From Pardosa pseudoannulata (lineage: Eukaryota > Arthropoda > Arachnida > Araneae > Lycosidae), in the NCBI GenBank assembly GCA_032207245.1, contig CM063507.1:94056046-94120045 (forward strand): 64,000 nucleotides of DNA, given 5' to 3'. The position numbers and the translations under genes were made by a program. Under the pieces are notes generated by a model, which worked only from the letters and a program-made list of their open reading frames with translations, ran no database searches and had not been told where the DNA came from. Below are positions 15,301-23,415 of the stretch, piece after piece. Every line of letters starts with the position of its first letter. Position 1 is the stretch's first letter.

Positions 15301-18300
15301 GGAAAATGTTTTCCCTCTCTTAATTTTGTCCACCAGTGTATATATCCATTGAACTCTGCAACCATCTAAAAAGTATATGCTTTTGGATTTTTACTCTTTT
15401 TATTGTGTTAATAATATAAACTTTTTTTATAACTCTTTTGTAACTTTAGGTTGTGATGATGAGGATTTATATGTCTCAAGAAATCCTGCATACATTGAAG
15501 GTAAGCTTTGAATTATTAAAAATGTATCAAGAGTTTTGAAGTTCTTGTTATATATGATATTAAAAGGTTTAGATTTTGCATGCCACTTATTCATTTCAGT
15601 TAAATTAGCAAAGCTTCCCTCTTTTTCCCCCCCAATAAGTATTAGTGCATTTAAAGTTATTGTATCAATATTTTTTTAGAATTTTAATGTTTCAGCATAG
15701 AATTCATTTCTTCTCAGAAAGTTAATAATATGTTCTAAGCATGTAACAGACTAGTTTTTTTCCAAATTTGGAATATTTAGTTTTTAATCTGTACTAAAAA
15801 ATTTTTATGTTTAACAACCGTTTTACTGCAAAATCATTAAATTTGGGAAAGAAAAAAAGTTTTATTGCTCAGTTGTATATTGAGACAAAGTACAATTACT
15901 TGAAAAGTATGAAAGTCTTCTATTTATTAGATAGCTAAATATTAATATTTAAAAGAAAAGCATTTGTGATATTTTTGAATCTTATCCTTTTCTCAATCAC
16001 CTATTCAATTATTTATTGCCATACAAATCTATTAAGATTTTACAGATGTGTTAATGTGGGTAAATATAACTGAATGGAAAAGTTTATAATTTTTTTAGTG
16101 CATATAAGATTCTTTTTGTTGATACTACTAGCTATCTAGACAATTGTAATTTGAAATTTTATTTACTGCTTTTTTTTATGTAAAGAAGCAGGTAATACCT
16201 ATTTTCTGTTTTATTAGATCTCGGAGATCCTGATTATGGTTTTGAAAATGATCCAGATTTCAATCCTTATTTGTTAGAGTCATCTGTGCCAACACCTGGA
16301 ATTTATAACAACCATGTGAGTTGTTTTCAATTTTAATTAATTTTCTTTGTTACAATTTACATTCCTGGACTGAAAAAAGAATATATTTTTAAACCTAGGT
16401 TGATAAAGAGGAAAATGAAAAATTTTTATATAAGGTACTCATATAATCAGTCTTGACTTCGTAAACATATAGGGGAAACCGGGGTAAAATGGTCCGCTTT
16501 TGTGAATTTTGAGTATCTGCTCTCAAACCAATGATTTTTTGAATCTGAAAATATATATGCACATTGCCTATATATTAGGCTTTATATTACACTTAGTCAA
16601 AACCAATTATTATAATTACTTTTTTTATTATAATTTTTTTAATACCAAGTGACAAAGTGGACCATTTTATCCTGACCCTGGGGTAAAATGGTCCATGGCA
16701 CAGGGTAAAATGGACCACAAAAATTTTCTACAGATAACTTAAATGTAGTATATTATTTAATAGTACAAAACATAAAATGTATTATATTTATTTTCTATAG
16801 CTTCAATCTGTACACATAAAGCATAATATTAGCGAATATTGAAATTAATGAATGATACACCAAAAGATTTGTGTGTTACTGAAAGTCTGCTATTTTCTTG
16901 AGAAGCAGTAGGATCTGGAAAACTCATCATAATATCTTGAACATTTCCGAGCGATTCATCAACATTGTCAGGGAAAATGAACACATTTTGATTAGGTTTT
17001 TGCCTTATAAATTTCACAAGAGCATAATCTTCATCATTTTTTCCTGTTATTAAACCAACCAAATGAACCACTTTCTTTTTTGTCAAAAATTTAACCAAAA
17101 CATACTTGCCAACTTTTAATTCATTATCAGAATTAGCATCATGCTGTGAATTGCTTTCTTTATCACTGTGTTGTATATCACTATAAACAGACATATTTTC
17201 CGAATCACTCAAACTTTCTGATCCACGTAAATTTTCTTTATTTGCTTTAAAATTCAAAGTTTTATCATTTTTCTGCTTAGTTAAGACTAACATTTTTTCT
17301 AAATTCTTCTTATCTTTAACTAAAGCAGCATTTTTCTGTTTTAATTTTTTCTCTTCCTACTCTTTGACATTTTTTCAATCATTGTTTTCACTGGTGTATC
17401 AGTTAGAATTTTTGATGCACACTTCTTTTGTTTCTTTGTTGTCTTGCTCATGCTAGCTTTTGCCAAGGGGCGTAATTCAAAAGGTTATATTGTTTTCAAC
17501 TGATGATTTTCACTTTGTACTGATTGTGATGTATTTGGTTGCTGATTACCTGTGCTTGGTTGACGATCAGCTGTACATGTTAATTCAAAATCTGGTGATG
17601 GTTGATCAGTCACATATGATGAGAGATATTGGATATCCTCAAAGACATTTTCATTGAATTGCCATATATGTGTTACTTTAAATCCTGCATGTTTTTTAAA
17701 GTATCACACATAAAATAAATTTAGAAAGCATTACAGAAATAATAATTAAAAAAAAACACAACCTGGAAAATGGATCATGGTCCATTTTACCCCAGGTTCT
17801 GGTGGTCTATTTTACCCCATATGTAATTCTGACAAAAAGTGTCAGAAAATAAAGAACTAATCTTATTAAATTGTTTTAGATACATTAAATATAATAATAC
17901 ATCATCTTAGCTCTTTATTGTGAGAAGTTAAATCCTCCAAATCACAATTCTTAAATGAAAAGAAGAAGATATATCATGATGAAAATATTTACTTCTGACT
18001 ACCACAAATCAACTTTCTAGAATAAAATGGCTAAATTGTCAGCTAAAAACACAATTATACATTCATTTTCAAGACTGCAGTGCTGTCATCTATGTATCAA
18101 AGTATTAAACATTAAAATTAATAAATAAAATAAATAATAGGGGATGGTCCATTTTACCCCGGTCTCCCCTACTCGCTCAATGAAGGGGAAAAAAAGGGTG
18201 ACAGTTTTTGAACTGTTTTTGAGAGTATTTTGAAATTGTTTTTGAAAGGTAATCTGGGAGAGACTATTGAAGAAGACCAGGGTGAATAACAGGCTATGAA

Positions 18301-21300
18301 ATGAAAGTTGATAGTGATTAAGAATTTACTTAAATTGTAAATAACTTGTCTTAACTCTTTCTTGGTCAGCATTGCTTGTCATCTGTTTGTATATTCATGC
18401 CCTAAGTCATGCAACAAAAAGAAAAATTACATTGGTCAAGGTGAATCAATTGATGATCACATATTTCATTATACTTCACTACTGTTTCATGTATTCAAAA
18501 AGATAAGAATATTTATAAGATACTTGTGTAATCAATACAACATGAAACTTTGCGCTGGGCCATGCTTATAAATTTTTCACACACATGGTGATCTAAGTTA
18601 GAACTTATAATAAATGAACAATTCAATATACTTCTGCAAGGTTCGTACGGTGCTTAAAAGTGCTTAAAAACTGCTTAATTTCGAAAAGCGTTTTTAAGGC
18701 CTTAAAAAGTGCTTAAAGAGTGCTTAATTTTCCCCCAAAGTCCTTAATTTTTTTTTTCTTGCCGACAGTTTTTATTTGAATATTTCGAAATCGTTTATGA
18801 AAATCATAAAAGGTCGCTCGGGATTAATCGTTCAATGTGAATGAAATCAGACACTGCAGCGCTCCTTTTTTCCTCATTTTCCTTTTTTCTAGAAATCTGT
18901 CCTTTATTCCTTATTTTACGACATTCCTCCTTTTTTTCGGCTATTCCCGCCTTTTATTCCTTTTTTCCTTGTGCCATTCACTCCTTTTATTCGTTTTTTC
19001 CTTCTCAACATTTACGGAGTTATGTAATAGTGGAACGGATTATACACATCGTCTTTCCCATGTTTTGATAACATCTTTGTTTTTCTAACATTTTGTTTCT
19101 GTGGCATATTCACCCCCCCCCCTCATGAAAAAAAGTCTTAGGCTATTTATTGGCAGTACAGGTGTTTGAAAGTTAGCAAATAACGATCAAAGTGTCAAAA
19201 CTAAAGGGGGACCCGAATTTTTCGATTGTAGTGTCGAGAAATCTGTTTAACCCGTTTCTAAACCAAAGAGGGGAGAAAAACCGTTACTCCGAGCCTGTGC
19301 GCATAAAAATGGACTTACATATCGAATATTAAATTCAGGGATGATTCTGATCCGAATGTTTTTTGTGGGTTTATTCTAAAAAAACAGATTTCGGAAATTA
19401 AAAAAAAAAAAAGAAAGGAAGAAGCCATTTTTTTTATCTCACATATGTATAAATTTTATTAATATCCTTTTTCTCTTTGCCGCGTCCACAATTTTTTTTT
19501 CTGACAAAGAGTAGGAAAGTGTTATCAGTCGATGCTCGCAACACGTGCTTCAAGGTCAAAAAGCCGTGTGACGCGGTATAAATGAAACATATAGAACTTG
19601 TGTGGTTCTAGGTATAAAAGTACAACTAAGCCGTAATTCTATGTTTTTGGTAAAAAACAACCGTTTTCGATTCCAGAAAATGCGCATTTTTTAATGGACC
19701 ATTATAGTTAATAGTGCGATCATAATATGGGGTTCTTATACGGTAGAATTATGTTTTAACAACCTGCATACTTTCTTTATAGGTATCTCCCGAACTCACG
19801 TGCATGTAGACCGATCGTAATACTGTTTTATATATCGGTATTCAGTTAATATCGCGGTAACAGTATTGAGATTCCAATCCCTCCTATAGTTATTTCAAAC
19901 GGTACTTTATCTTATTGACTGAATTTTCTGCTATGGGCAGTGTCTGTGAGAAAATGACACTGTTGCAAATAACTTACGAAATTTTGGATATGCACGGAAG
20001 TTTATTGTTGAAAAATCCACAAGTTTTGCGTGCGCATTGAAGTTGATGAAAAATCATAACTTTTAACGGCAATGAAGATAAAAATCAGTCCTATAGCTGA
20101 ATCGGTATTACGCGGCCACGGGTTCGAATCCCGCTCTTTGTTCGTAGCCGTTCAGAATCGTAGTAATTAAGTAGTATATTCCGATGTCTTTAGCCGTCGG
20201 GTAACATAAAAGAAAACTCTTAGCGCTCTCAGACCAAACTAAATGCTTACAAATCTGTTAGTCTAAAGTACAATTCGAACCCCCTGGCTCAGATACCGAA
20301 AAAAATCCCGTCCTATTCGATCATCGTCCCGAAATATTACTATTTAAAAAATTTTATTTGTCCAATTAAAAAAATAGCCTTATACAGTGCATATATTATT
20401 TAAATCATGAGTTTTTAGACATTGATTAAAATAAAATCTAATGATAATTATTGTATCTTTCAAAACTATTAAGGTATAGATTTTATTGCTATTTAAGAAA
20501 TTCTGCAGTCACAAAATTAAAAATTAGTTTATAGAAATGTCTTCTAAAAATTTGATATTTAAAATGCGCATTTATATAATTTTTTTTTCTTTTTTAGTTA
20601 GGATATTTGAGAAACTTCTGATTTGAATCTGTTTTTAACATTTTTTGATTAGGAGACTCGAGTGATTGTTTATATTAGTAAAAATTATTTAGCTTCTGGT
20701 ATATTTCATACTTAGGTACTTATTTTTGCATTATGTAAATCAAATAAATATTTTTAAATTGTTTTTTAATTTCCGGTTTTCCTTCTTCATGTTCCTCCTT
20801 TTTTCCCGTCTAACATTTAACATCTGGGTCTGCTACTTTTATTAAAATTTTTTGAAATTGTCCATTTAAAAAAAATGAGACTTATACTGTATTTTTTAAG
20901 CATTAATTATAAATCAATCTAAGAAAAATTAATATAATTTTACAAACTAGTTAAAAACAAATGTTAATGTTACAAAATTTTTAAGTTTTGTTTAGAAGTG
21001 CATTTTAAAGCTTTTCTATTTGAAATGACTTTTAAATTATTGGTGTACTGTTGAAATCCCTATTTTAACAAACCAGCTTATAACAAATGAAAATTTTGAT
21101 CTTGTGATTTTCCTTTTGTTTACAATGCTAATTTATCCATAAATGGTGAATGTCCATTTTATACATTTATAGTGAATCTTAGGAATGAGGTAGAGGAATA
21201 ATTTTTTTTCAGTCATTTACTAATTTTTTTTTCTTTATTTTTTATGAAACTTTTTTGCAGTTATGAAAAGATTTAAATATATGTGTCTAGATTTAAAAAA

Positions 21301-23415
21301 AAAAGTGCATGAAATTAATAACATCTTGTTCACCTACTCAAGGAAAGAAAATATTTTTCGTTGCATAAGACAAAGAAATTCTTTACACTATCTTGATACT
21401 GGCATCACGTCTACAGAAGATTATAAGTTAATTGAGTGTTAAAATAGAAAGCAATAACTAGTTTTGCATTTGTCTGTATTTTTGGTCATTCGAATAGGTG
21501 ATCCATCAGTTGTTTGGTTTTAGTCAATTAAGATCATTAAAGATAATATTTTTATAAATCTTATATGTAATCTTATGTAAATCTTATACAAGTTATAATT
21601 TTCTGAGATCTAACATTAAAGAGTAGAAAAGGTTTTTAAAGGTTCTTTAAGAACTTTTCTTCTAAGGTTTCTTATAAAGTTTAGTCCAACAAACAATATG
21701 GTTCCTCAAAGTTTAATATAATAAAGTTTAACTGTATAGGTGAATTTATTTATCTTTTTAACTAGGCAAATTGAAGAAGCATCTGATTTGAATCTGTTTT
21801 AAATTATTTTTTACTAGGAAACTTAAGTACTTGTTTATATTGATAAAAAGTTATTTAGATACTTTCATATTTCATATTTAGGCACTTGATTTTGTATTAA
21901 GTAAATCAGAACATTAATTTTTAATAGTTATTCAACTACCTCTTTTTTTTTTTCATTTTTCTCCTTTTTTTTCCCTCTTTTTCCTCAAAATTTTGACTTC
22001 TGTGTCTGTGATTTCTCACTTATACACTCTCCCTTTTGTTCATGTTTTTATTGAACCTAATGTAATAACCATTATTTTATCTGATATGTTTCTGATAAGA
22101 GGTGCTTAAAAAGTTTGAATGGTGCTTAATTTTTTCCATTAAAAAAGTGTACGAACCATGTTCTGACATTCATGACAAATAATTTTTTCTTGATTAAATA
22201 GCAAGAAAATAATCATTAATAATAATCATAAATAAACATTAAATTATTTCAAAGTGATTTTTACATTTCTTTTATAAGAAACGTTATAAAGCTATTTTCA
22301 AGGCAAGGTTATAAAATCCTTTTTTTTAAACATTTTTATCTATCAGTCTTTTAATCATAAATAAACATTAAATTATTTCAAATTGATTTTTACATTTCTT
22401 TTATAAGAAACATGGTAAAGCTATTTTCAAGGCAAGGTTAAAAAATCCTTTTTTTTTTAAACATTTTTATCTATCAGTCTTTTTATACAGGTATTAATCA
22501 TATGTACCTCTAAACAATATATTTGATATAGTTTTTTTTTTATTTTTAACTTGGATCTATTGTTAGGAAATTTTGGAGATCAATGAATAGGATACCACAT
22601 ATAGAAATTCAATTTAGGATTTATTAAAATTTAGGATAGAACATATTTTAATTTTTATCAATAAAAGAAATACTTTTTTTTTCTCTTCAAAATTAAAAAA
22701 AAGATCCATTTGTTAATTAGTGTTATTTATTTTGCTTATATTTATCATACATGTTTAGTAGAGACAAAATTGATATTCAATAGTTATCCAGTATCTGGCC
22801 TATTCCGCTGAATTTCAGCTATCCAATATCCTGTTGTATATCCAAGCTAAATGTTTGGGTTTCCAGAAATCAAATTGCATATCTTGAAGGGGGAAATTGT
22901 TGCCTCCAGTCAAAAATTAAATTTGAATAAATGAGTGAATTGCCATTTTTTTTTTAATTTTTAATTTAACACACAGTTGGCTGTATGTTTAAAAAATAGA
23001 AAAAATTTACAGATTAATATTTCTCGTCAGCTAGGATATTACTCCAGTTTTCATGTATGCAGTATCTGTTTATATTTGCTTACGTTTTAATATATTTTCA
23101 GCTTTTATATAATTACCAAATGTTAATGATATATTTCTAAAAATTTGTTTAGTTTTATAGTAGTATGAAAATAAATTTTAAAAAACATCTTAATCTGTAA
23201 AATTATCACATCTTGTTTAAATTGGATATTATTGTGGGATTAAGAATAATTTTGTAGATAAATTCCTAAAAAGTAATGAAATATATATATGTATGTATTT
23301 ATAGGATCTAGGCATGTATCAAGATGATATTATAGTAGGAGAAGAATTTGTGCCATCTGATACAGAGGATAATATTGATTGGCATGATGGAATGAGACGT
23401 TGGGTAAATCGATAA
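187..23415 (+). CDS. Dyb: dystrobrevin, C-terminal part (8 exons, 5' end outside window)
   Basis: Dystrobrevin is a cytoplasmic scaffold of the dystrophin-associated complex. It pairs with dystrophin through coiled coils and binds syntrophins. Eight exons (187-264, 5423-5516, 7283-7365, 9248-9452, 10640-10910, 15450-15500, 16218-16315, 23305-23415) join in phase to about 329 residues ending in TAA. Diagnostic segments are DEEHLLISQY, the helix with AKLEAKNREI, the second helix NPTLLAELRALRLRKADLE followed by LQESRRDL, and the conserved GGDV...NDLLVAADSVTNAMSTLVKEL block. NPTLLAELR and LQESRR point to dystrobrevin rather than dystrophin. The last three exons give an acidic Asp/Glu-rich tail. 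EF-hand and ZZ exons must lie upstream of base 1. Introns reach 7 kb (16316-23304) and hold most of the transposons listed here. Confidence 0.93.
741..1005. mobile_element. degenerate hAT-type MITE
   Basis: It starts CTATGGTTCTCAAACTGGGG, the common hAT-MITE end CAGTGGTTCTCAAAC with two changes. It ends in a CCGCAGAAA...GTGAGAA segment like the usual opposite end. Length is about 265 bp. No target duplication could be found. It holds a perfect 12-bp hairpin at 885-912. Confidence 0.5.
1906..2635 (+). mobile_element. GTCATGGAAA-word MITE, copy 1
   Basis: It begins CACGGTTTCCGCGCACC and ends GGCGGATACCCTG. Both flanks consist of repeats of GTCATGGAAA or AGTCATGGAT. A perfect 6-bp target duplication AAATTA flanks it (1900-1905 and 2636-2641). 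It contains no coding capacity. It lies in a dystrobrevin intron in sense orientation. Confidence 0.85.
3342..3379. repeat. (TA)n microsatellite
   Basis: An uninterrupted TA dinucleotide tract of 38 bases in a dystrobrevin intron. Confidence 0.95.
3915..5242. mobile_element. piggyBac-like MITE split by a younger insertion
   Basis: It is flanked by TTAA (3911-3914 and 5243-5246) with inverted ends CCCTTTAA / TTAAAGGG. Without the nested word-type MITE at 4254..5038 it is only about 540 bp. No coding sequence was seen. The terminal repeats are short, so the call is moderate. Confidence 0.5.
4254..5038 (+). mobile_element. GTCATGGAAA-word MITE, copy 2
   Basis: Begins CATGGTTTCCGCGCACC, ends GGCAGATACCCT. 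The flanking hexamers TAAGAA and AAAGAA match at five of six bases. It is inserted inside a piggyBac-like element (3915..5242), so it is younger than that element. Confidence 0.82.
5423..5516 (+). CDS. Dyb: dystrobrevin exon b
   Basis: The exon lies between acceptor AAACAG and donor GTATGC. It encodes THRRSSSDFYPRDEEHLL and continues to HLYGGRR. The DEEHxLI signature is typical of the segment just before the first dystrobrevin helix. The exon ends on a codon boundary. Confidence 0.88.
6060..7140. repeat. repeat-rich block with G-run/C-run tandem units
   Basis: This block differs in composition from its flanks. It holds a 16-bp perfect palindrome TCACCAAATTTGGTGA (6111-6126), a direct repeat of about 75 bp (6230-6307 and 6385-6460, sharing GACCAACTG and TACGTGCTGGTC), and three diverged units of about 131-137 bp (near 6556, 6690 and 6825). 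Each unit carries ATGTxTGxATGTTTT followed by a run of G then a run of C. The last part repeats GCCATTTT-type words. It is probably a decayed transposon, but no class was recognised. Confidence 0.6.
7283..7365 (+). CDS. Dyb: dystrobrevin exon c (coiled coil 1 start)
   Basis: The acceptor is TTTAATAG and the donor GTAAAG. It encodes GRYNSELNLPSDTARQRELI and on to KLEAKNR, the start of the first dystrophin-binding helix. It ends after two bases of the Arg codon, which the next exon completes. Confidence 0.92.
8426..9140 (+). mobile_element. GTCACTTTT-word MITE, copy 1
   Basis: Begins CAGGCTTGCAATTCC and ends TTGCAAGCCTG (inverted ends CAGGCTTGCAA). Both flanks are made of GTCACTTTT repeats. 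Six-base target duplication TGTGTG, though in a repetitive context. Length 715 bp, non-coding, 107 bases before dystrobrevin exon d. Confidence 0.82.
9248..9452 (+). CDS. Dyb: dystrobrevin exon d (coiled coils 1 and 2)
   Basis: The acceptor is CTTTTAG and the donor GTAGCA. It encodes EIMREIIRLRRQQEEED, then NPTLLAELRALRLRKADLE and LQESRRDLVLQLEVLMRMLK. This is the most diagnostic exon. The second helix closely follows the dystrobrevin consensus with leucine heptads. It ends on a codon boundary. Confidence 0.96.
9773..10550 (+). mobile_element. GTCATGGAAA-word MITE, copy 3
   Basis: Both ends are present (CATGGTTTCCGCGCACC and GGCAGATACCCTG), but the flanks TATCTT and TTTAAA do not match. The duplication may have decayed, or one side was rearranged. 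It ends 89 bases before dystrobrevin exon e. Confidence 0.82.
10640..10910 (+). CDS. Dyb: dystrobrevin exon e (post-coil conserved block)
   Basis: The acceptor is TTTTAG and the donor GTAAGT. It encodes a Ser/Pro-rich linker (DHSPLDSPNSSPLS...) followed by LIGLGGDVRLAFGQA and NDLLVAADSVTNAMSTLVKE. The latter is the conserved region found after the coils in dystrobrevins. It ends with one base of a Gly codon. Confidence 0.95.
10967..12495. mobile_element. old hAT element carrying a nested insertion
   Basis: Left end CAGTGTTGATCAATC, right end TTGAGAATCACAA. The 8-bp flanks ATGTAAAA and ATGCAAAA match at seven of eight bases, the hAT duplication length. Without the insertion at 11153..11990 it is about 690 bp. 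No transposase remnant was recognised. Confidence 0.55.
11153..11990 (+). mobile_element. GTGCTTGAAA-word MITE (5-bp target duplication)
   Basis: CAGGGTTCCCACGGTC to GAGTGGGAACCATG. The subterminal regions repeat AAAGTCATTG / AAAGTGCTT words. The 5-bp target duplication is TTTAT. The open frames inside (for example 11255-11491) resemble no known protein. It is nested in the hAT element above. Confidence 0.75.
12500..13801. other. dystrobrevin intron, no feature seen
   Basis: AT-rich sequence between two transposons. No terminal repeats, coding similarity or RNA gene was recognised. Confidence 0.5.
13804..15338 (+). mobile_element. Tc1-type transposon, full length
   Basis: A TA target duplication (13802-13803 and 15339-15340) flanks inverted repeats starting CACTGGTGGACAAAATTAAG. 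The first 37 bases of the two ends agree at all but two positions. Length is 1,535 bp with one transposase. The close match of the ends and the nearly intact coding frame point to a recent insertion into the dystrobrevin intron before exon f. Confidence 0.95.
14074..15105 (+). pseudogene. Tc1 (DD34E) transposase with three in-frame TGA codons
   Basis: A single reading frame of 344 codons from ATG (MSKHHRLDEGMRWKIVGRLE) to TAG. It has an N-terminal helix-turn-helix (ARELDITPSVISNLW), then the DDE catalytic core with LFTDESRF, MDDNA and SPDLNPIEHAW. Exactly 34 residues separate the second Asp and the Glu. It is broken only by TGA at 14236, 14242 and 14815. The first and third sit where Arg (CGA) is expected and fit C-to-T decay. 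There is no frameshift. Confidence 0.93.
15450..15500 (+). CDS. Dyb: dystrobrevin exon f (51-bp micro-exon)
   Basis: A small exon between acceptor AACTTTAG and donor GTAAGC. It encodes (G)CDDEDLYVSRNPAYIE. The phase matches on both sides (2 bases + 16 codons + 1 base). Because skipping it keeps the frame (51 = 17 x 3), it could be alternatively spliced. Confidence 0.85.
16218..16315 (+). CDS. Dyb: dystrobrevin exon g
   Basis: The acceptor is TTTATTAG and the donor GTGAGT. It encodes DLGDPDYGFENDPDFNPYLL and ends PGIYNNH. It is an acidic, Asn/Asp-rich segment that joins exons f and h in frame. I recognise no domain in it. Confidence 0.85.
16472..18169 (-). mobile_element. pogo-like transposon, internally deleted
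   Basis: TA duplication (16470-16471, 18170-18171). The inverted ends GGGGAAACCGGGGTAAAATG / GGGGAGACCGGGGTAAAATG differ at one of the first 20 bases. Further GGGTAAAATGG(T/A)CC motifs lie inside both ends. Only the C-terminal coding region remains, on the - strand. TA duplications fit the pogo/Tigger branch of Tc1/mariner. Confidence 0.75.
16829..17460 (-). pseudogene. C-terminal remnant of a pogo-like transposase
   Basis: The open part (17293-16829) holds KVGKYVLVKFLTKKKVVHLV and ALVKFIRQ...VFIFPDNVDE. This is a beta-rich tail I associate with arthropod DDE (pogo/Tigger-like) transposases. Upstream a Lys-rich stretch (MSKTTKKQKKCASKILTDTP) is separated by a frameshift near 17345. The DDE domain itself is absent. 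Confidence 0.55.
18637..22160 (+). mobile_element. GTGCTTAAAA-word element, 3.5 kb (5-bp target duplication)
   Basis: CAAGGTTCGTACGGTGC to GTGTACGAACCATG, with perfect 5-bp duplication TTCTG (18632-18636, 22161-22165). Subterminal words are GTGCTTAAAA / AGTGCTTAA. The interior holds TCCTTTTTTCC-rich segments at about 18866-19000, 20770-20815 and 21950-21990, a SINE (20087..20240), and a direct repeat: 20600-20870 resembles 21765-22030. It appears composite, with another element inside. No transposase was recognised. Confidence 0.75.
20087..20240 (+). mobile_element. tRNA-derived SINE (nested)
   Basis: An A-box-like TAGCTGAATCGG is followed by a clear B box GGTTCGAATCCCG. The SINE body follows (GTAGCCGTTCAGAATCG, then CTCAGACCAAAC). 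It belongs to the same family as 27450..27630. Confidence 0.7.
22224..22484. repeat. 129-bp tandem duplication
   Basis: Two adjacent units starting AATCATAAATAAACATT at 22224 and 22353. They differ at only a few positions (for example ACGTTATAAAG versus ACATGGTAAAG) and in T-run length. It is a young local duplication in the last dystrobrevin intron. Confidence 0.9.
23305..23415 (+). CDS. Dyb: dystrobrevin terminal exon h
   Basis: After acceptor ATTTATAG it encodes DLGMYQDDIIVGEEFVPSDT and on to WHDGMRRWVNR, then TAA at 23413-23415. It repeats the DLG start of exon g. It follows a 7-kb intron that holds two large transposon insertions. Confidence 0.87.
   Translation, partial: DLGMYQDDIIVGEEFVPSDTEDNIDWHDGMRRWVNR

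Noticed and set aside
18837..19088. Hydrophobic open frames suggesting a membrane protein
   Set aside because: They arise from TCCTTTTTTCC repeats in a transposon. Two frames give equally hydrophobic text.
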